Assembly: GCA_900551015.1 (NCBI GenBank)
Contig: URUI01000017.1
Span: forward strand, 1 to 32,471
Reading direction: 5' to 3'
DNA from: an uncultured Collinsella sp.
GTDB lineage: Bacteria > Actinomycetota > Coriobacteriia > Coriobacteriales > Coriobacteriaceae
Length of the DNA stretch: 32,471 bases
Shown here piece by piece: positions 30,167 through 32,471 of the stretch. The position numbers and the translations under genes were made by a program. Every line of letters starts with the position of its first letter. The stretch's first letter is position 1. Under the pieces are notes generated by a model. That model was not told the origin of the DNA, searched no databases, and was given only the letters and a program-made list of their open reading frames with translations.

Positions 30167-31093
30167 TTACAGCTTGGCGATGGCGTCGTCCACGTGCGAG
30201 ACGTAGATGTCGTCGACCGCGGCGTTCTGTCCCAGACCCTGGAGCAGGCACGTCACTTCGAAGCCGGCGGCCACGAACTTCGCAGCCCAGCTGTCGGGGT
30301 CGGTCTCGTCTGCCATATCGTTGTTCGCGTGGTCGCCCGCGACCACCATGAACGGCGCGAGCACGGCCTTCTTGTACCCTGCGGCGCTCGCAGCGGCGAT
30401 AACATCCTCGCAGGTCGGTTCAGCCTCGACGGTGCCGACGAAGAACTGCGTCAAGCCCTCGTTCTTGAACACTTCCTGCATCTTGGCATAGTCGGCGTTG
30501 GAATCGGCTTCGGTGCCGTGGCCCATGAGGCACAGCGCCGTCTTGCCGTCGTCGAAGGACGCCATGTTCTCCTTAATGGCTGCGGCCACCTTCTTGTAGT
30601 CGTCGTCGGAGGTGAGCAGCGGGTCGCCGAGCGAGATCTTGTCGAACTTGTCGGCGTACTTGTCGAGCTCGTCTTTCACGTCGGCGTATTCCAGGCCAGC
30701 CATGAGATGCGTCGGCTGCACGATGATTTCCTTCACGCCGTCTTCCACGCAGCGGTCGAGCGCCTCGGTCATGTTGTCGATCGTGATGCCGTCGCGCTTC
30801 TTCAGCTTGTCGATGATGATCTGCGCGGTGAAGGCGCGGCGGATGTCGTAGTCCTGCCAGTACTTCTCGCGGATAGCGTCTTCGATGGCGCCGATGGTGA
30901 TGTGGCGCGAGTCGTTGTAGCTCGTGCCGAAGCTCGTGACGAGGATGACCGGCTTCACGGCCATCTCCTTTTCGCTCGATTTCTCGGAACTCGCGGAGGT
31001 GCTGGAGCAGCCCGCGAGCGCGACTCCGGCGAGCGCGACGGCTCCGGTTGCTGCGGCGCCCATGAAGCCGCGGCGTGACATCTGGTCGGACAT
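30167..31093 (-). CDS. cbiK: Exported lipoprotein CbiK-type chelatase
   Basis: Belongs to the CbiK family (anaerobic sirohydrochlorin cobaltochelatase). The 308 residues begin with a twin-arginine signal (SRRGFMGAAATG; R7-R8) and a lipobox with Cys29 (VALAGC), so it should be folded in the cytoplasm, exported by Tat and anchored outside. The chelatase domain runs from about 46: ILVTSFGTSYNDSR, IVQPTHLMAGLEY with E135, LMGHGTEADSN with His192, and VVAGDHANNDMA with His255. His192 and His255 match Salmonella CbiK His145 and His207 by motif and near-equal spacing, so catalysis looks possible. ATG 31093 has AAAGGG about 6 bases upstream; an open reading to 31387 lies in the riboswitch. A periplasmic CbiK is known from Desulfovibrio. 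Substrate outside the cell, and direction of the reaction, are unknown. Confidence 0.9.
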   Translation of the reverse strand: MSDQMSRRGFMGAAATGAVALAGVALAGCSSTSASSEKSSEKEMAVKPVILVTSFGTSYNDSRHITIGAIEDAIREKYWQDYDIRRAFTAQIIIDKLKKRDGITIDNMTEALDRCVEDGVKEIIVQPTHLMAGLEYADVKDELDKYADKFDKISLGDPLLTSDDDYKKVAAAIKENMASFDDGKTALCLMGHGTEADSNADYAKMQEVFKNEGLTQFFVGTVEAEPTCEDVIAAASAAGYKKAVLAPFMVVAGDHANNDMADETDPDSWAAKFVAAGFEVTCLLQGLGQNAAVDDIYVSHVDDAIAKL

Positions 31094-31150
31094 GGTTTTC
31101 CCTTTCCTCGGTTTGCCGGTCCCCCGGCGACAGTTGCTTATCGGCACAAG

Positions 31151-31189
31151 CGAAAGAAAAGCGCGCTCGTCCGCAAAGGGATAGCGCGC
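31151..31189 (-). terminator. Riboswitch-linked intrinsic terminator
   Basis: On the minus strand GCGCGCT pairs with AGCGCGC (plus positions 31161-31167 and 31183-31189), followed by TTTTCTTTC. It lies between the cobalamin riboswitch and cbiK, where an expression platform is expected. Confidence 0.75.
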
Positions 31190-31269
31190 CTGTTTCTTGC
31201 ATTCGAAAGGGAAGCGCACTCCTCGGGGTTCACAAGGAGCTAACGCCACGGCGATGCCGTGAGGAAAAG

Positions 31270-31392
31270 GCGAAGCAGTCTGGCTTGGGGCGCGAGGCGG
31301 TTCGCCCGCGCGTCCTACACAGTAATGTCCCTTGCCCAGGATTCCCACCTGGTTCCCTCCGCAAGCCAGCGCGGACTGTGTGGGCACCGCGC
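31270..31392 (-). promoter_or_regulatory. Cobalamin riboswitch
   Basis: The minus strand shows, in order: GGTGCCC (complement of 31382-31388), AGGGAACCAGGTGGGAATCC, a degenerate GGGCAAGGGACA, TTACTGTG, a GC-rich variable stem, and AAGCCAGACTGC at the 3' end (complement near 31275-31287). These match the conserved core and B12 box of cobalamin riboswitches, with some changes. The 3' hairpin terminator suggests that B12 stops transcription of the cbiK-importer operon. The promoter was not clearly identified. The rest of 31094-31604 has GC-rich hairpins on the cbiF side, but no second riboswitch that I can support. Confidence 0.85.
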
Positions 31393-31604
31393 CGGTCGTT
31401 TCCTTTTATTCGATTGTCATATGCTCGTTGCCGAAACTACCACTATGATAATGGGCGTTTGTGGGCGTGTCAAAGCCAGGGCGGGCGGCATTGCGCCTCC
31501 TGCCTACGTATTTGCGCCGATTGCCGCTGCGGGCGCCGTGTCTTGCCCGCTGCGCGAAGGGCGGCGTAAACGGTTGCGATGAGAAACGGGAAGGGAAGGC
31601 TCGG

Positions 31605-32363
31605 ATGATTCATATCGTTGGCGCAGGTTCGGGCGCCGCCGACCTTATCACGCTGCGCGGGGCGCGGCTTCTACGCGCGGCCGACGTGGTCGTTTGGGCG
31701 GGGAGCCTTGTGAACCCCGAGCTGCTCGCCGAGTGCAAGGAATCCTGCGTCGTCTACGACAGCGCGCACATGACCTTGGAGGAAGTGCTCGACGTGATGT
31801 GCGCGGCAGATGCGCGGGGCGAGGAAGTGGTGCGCCTGCACACGGGCGACCCCTGCCTGTACGGTGCGATCCGGGAACAGATGGACGCGCTGGACGCCAT
31901 GGGCATCGCCTACGACGATACGCCCGGCGTGTCGAGCTTCTGCGGTGCGGCGGCGGCGCTGAACGCCGAGTACACGCTGCCCGGCGTCAGCCAGACCGTC
32001 ATCATCACCCGCATGGAGGGCCGTACCCCTGTGCCCGAAGGTGAGCGGTTGGCCGCGCTGGCCGCCCACGGGGCGACGATGGTCATTTTCCTCTCCATCG
32101 GCCTGATCGACAGAGTGCAGGACGCGCTTCTGCAGGGCGCGTACACCGCCGCGACCCCTGCCGCCGTTGTCTACAAGGCAACGTGGCCGGAACAGAAAAT
32201 TGTACATTGCACCGTCGGAACGCTGGCCGAGAGCACCCGCGCGGCGGGCATCACCAAGACGGCGCTCATCGTCGTCGGGGACTTTTTGGCCGCACAGTAT
32301 GACCGCAGCAAGCTGTACGACCCGGCGTTCACAACGGAGTTCCGCAGGGGGACGGACCGATGA
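31605..32363 (+). CDS. cbiF: Cobalt-precorrin-4 C11-methyltransferase
   Basis: SAM-dependent enzyme that methylates C-11 in the anaerobic corrin ring pathway. The 252 residues match CbiF/CobM. It starts IHIVGAGSGAADLITLRG with the SAM-binding glycine-rich loop, then VVWAGSLVNPELL, VVRLHTGDPCLYGAIREQ with the GDP motif, TPGVSSFCGAAAALNAEYTL, and VIITRMEGRTPVPEGE. ATG 31605 has GAAGGGAAGG upstream; the reading upstream of it to 31461 is not supported. It is divergent from the riboswitch-controlled cbiK operon and overlaps the next gene by ATGA. This suggests the organism makes corrin rings itself, not only imports them. Confidence 0.93.
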   Translation: MIHIVGAGSGAADLITLRGARLLRAADVVVWAGSLVNPELLAECKESCVVYDSAHMTLEEVLDVMCAADARGEEVVRLHTGDPCLYGAIREQMDALDAMGIAYDDTPGVSSFCGAAAALNAEYTLPGVSQTVIITRMEGRTPVPEGERLAALAAHGATMVIFLSIGLIDRVQDALLQGAYTAATPAAVVYKATWPEQKIVHCTVGTLAESTRAAGITKTALIVVGDFLAAQYDRSKLYDPAFTTEFRRGTDR

Positions 32364-32471
32364 CCTGCGCGTACATTGCGTTCACGGCGCGGGGACTGGC
32401 GCTGGCGCAGCAGCTGGCGGCAGTGCAGGCAGTTGCGGTGGAAACGCCGCTCTGGTCCAGCATGGGGGCCA
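32360..32471 (+). CDS. cbiG: Probable CbiG (cobalt-precorrin-5A hydrolase), N-terminal fragment
   Basis: ATG 32360 overlaps the cbiF stop and the frame is open to the window end (37 codons). The peptide begins CAYIAFTARGLALAQQLA, which fits the N-terminus of CbiG proteins (a hydrophobic strand, then FTxRGxxLAxxL). cbiG usually follows cbiF. Only the N-terminus is visible, so the call rests mainly on position and this short match. Confidence 0.55.
   Translation, partial: MTCAYIAFTARGLALAQQLAAVQAVAVETPLWSSMGA

Noticed and set aside
31474..31504. AGCCAGG...CCTGCC on the plus strand before cbiF, recalling a B12 box
   Set aside because: The other conserved parts of a cobalamin riboswitch (GGTGCC, GGGAA, GGTG-AATCC, ACTG) are missing upstream on that strand.

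Overview
The window looks like chromosome from a high-GC Gram-positive gut bacterium of the class Coriobacteriia, most like Collinsella. The reasons are the GC-rich codon use, the gene order alaS-ruvX-mltG-yqeG-aroK and efp-asp23-nusB-xseB-tlyA-nadK-recN, an HPr with both His15 and Ser46, and an RpiR-type regulator beside a fructose-type PTS. This placement is inference from gene content; no search was run.

Layout. Bases 1-420 hold the 5' end of an IS30-like transposase on the minus strand, a perfect 42-bp palindrome, an AT-rich gap, an intrinsic terminator and the likely alaS promoter. Bases 421-13518 are plus-strand housekeeping genes in tight runs: alaS, ruvX, mltG, yqeG, aroK and a protein with the fold of 3-dehydroquinate synthase that has lost its catalytic residues; then, after a structured leader, a Xaa-Pro peptidase; then efp, asp23-like, nusB, xseB, tlyA, nadK and recN. 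Bases 13578-21488 are a sugar-PTS region: a divergent RpiR regulator, a fructose-type EIIBCA, HPr, Enzyme I and two tandem 1-phosphofructokinase paralogues. It is punctuated by hairpins and by two large palindromic repeat elements. Bases 21653-25439 carry a CCA-adding-type nucleotidyltransferase, tRNA-Glu(CTC) with a clear promoter and terminator, a flippase-like membrane protein and a TetR regulator.

Bases 25440-32471 look like an acquired corrinoid/tetrapyrrole island, bordered by a frameshifted IS3-type transposase remnant. On the minus strand a cobalamin riboswitch plus terminator precedes an operon for a Tat-exported lipoprotein CbiK chelatase, a small lipoprotein, a substrate-binding lipoprotein with an extra N-terminal beta-rich domain, a BtuC/FecCD permease, and an ATPase with N- and C-terminal extensions. 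Divergently, cbiF (cobalt-precorrin-4 methyltransferase) and the start of a probable cbiG begin a corrin ring synthesis operon.

Most interesting points: (i) a short palindromic element present twice, once intergenic and once in frame inside the ABC ATPase gene, whose hairpin arms differ in sequence but still pair; (ii) an AroB-like pseudoenzyme directly coupled to an intact shikimate kinase; (iii) an exported chelatase, with its key histidines intact, built into a B12-riboswitch-controlled importer; (iv) a nested-stem RNA leader before the peptidase gene; (v) 99-bp and about 230-bp inverted-repeat elements between fruA and ptsH.
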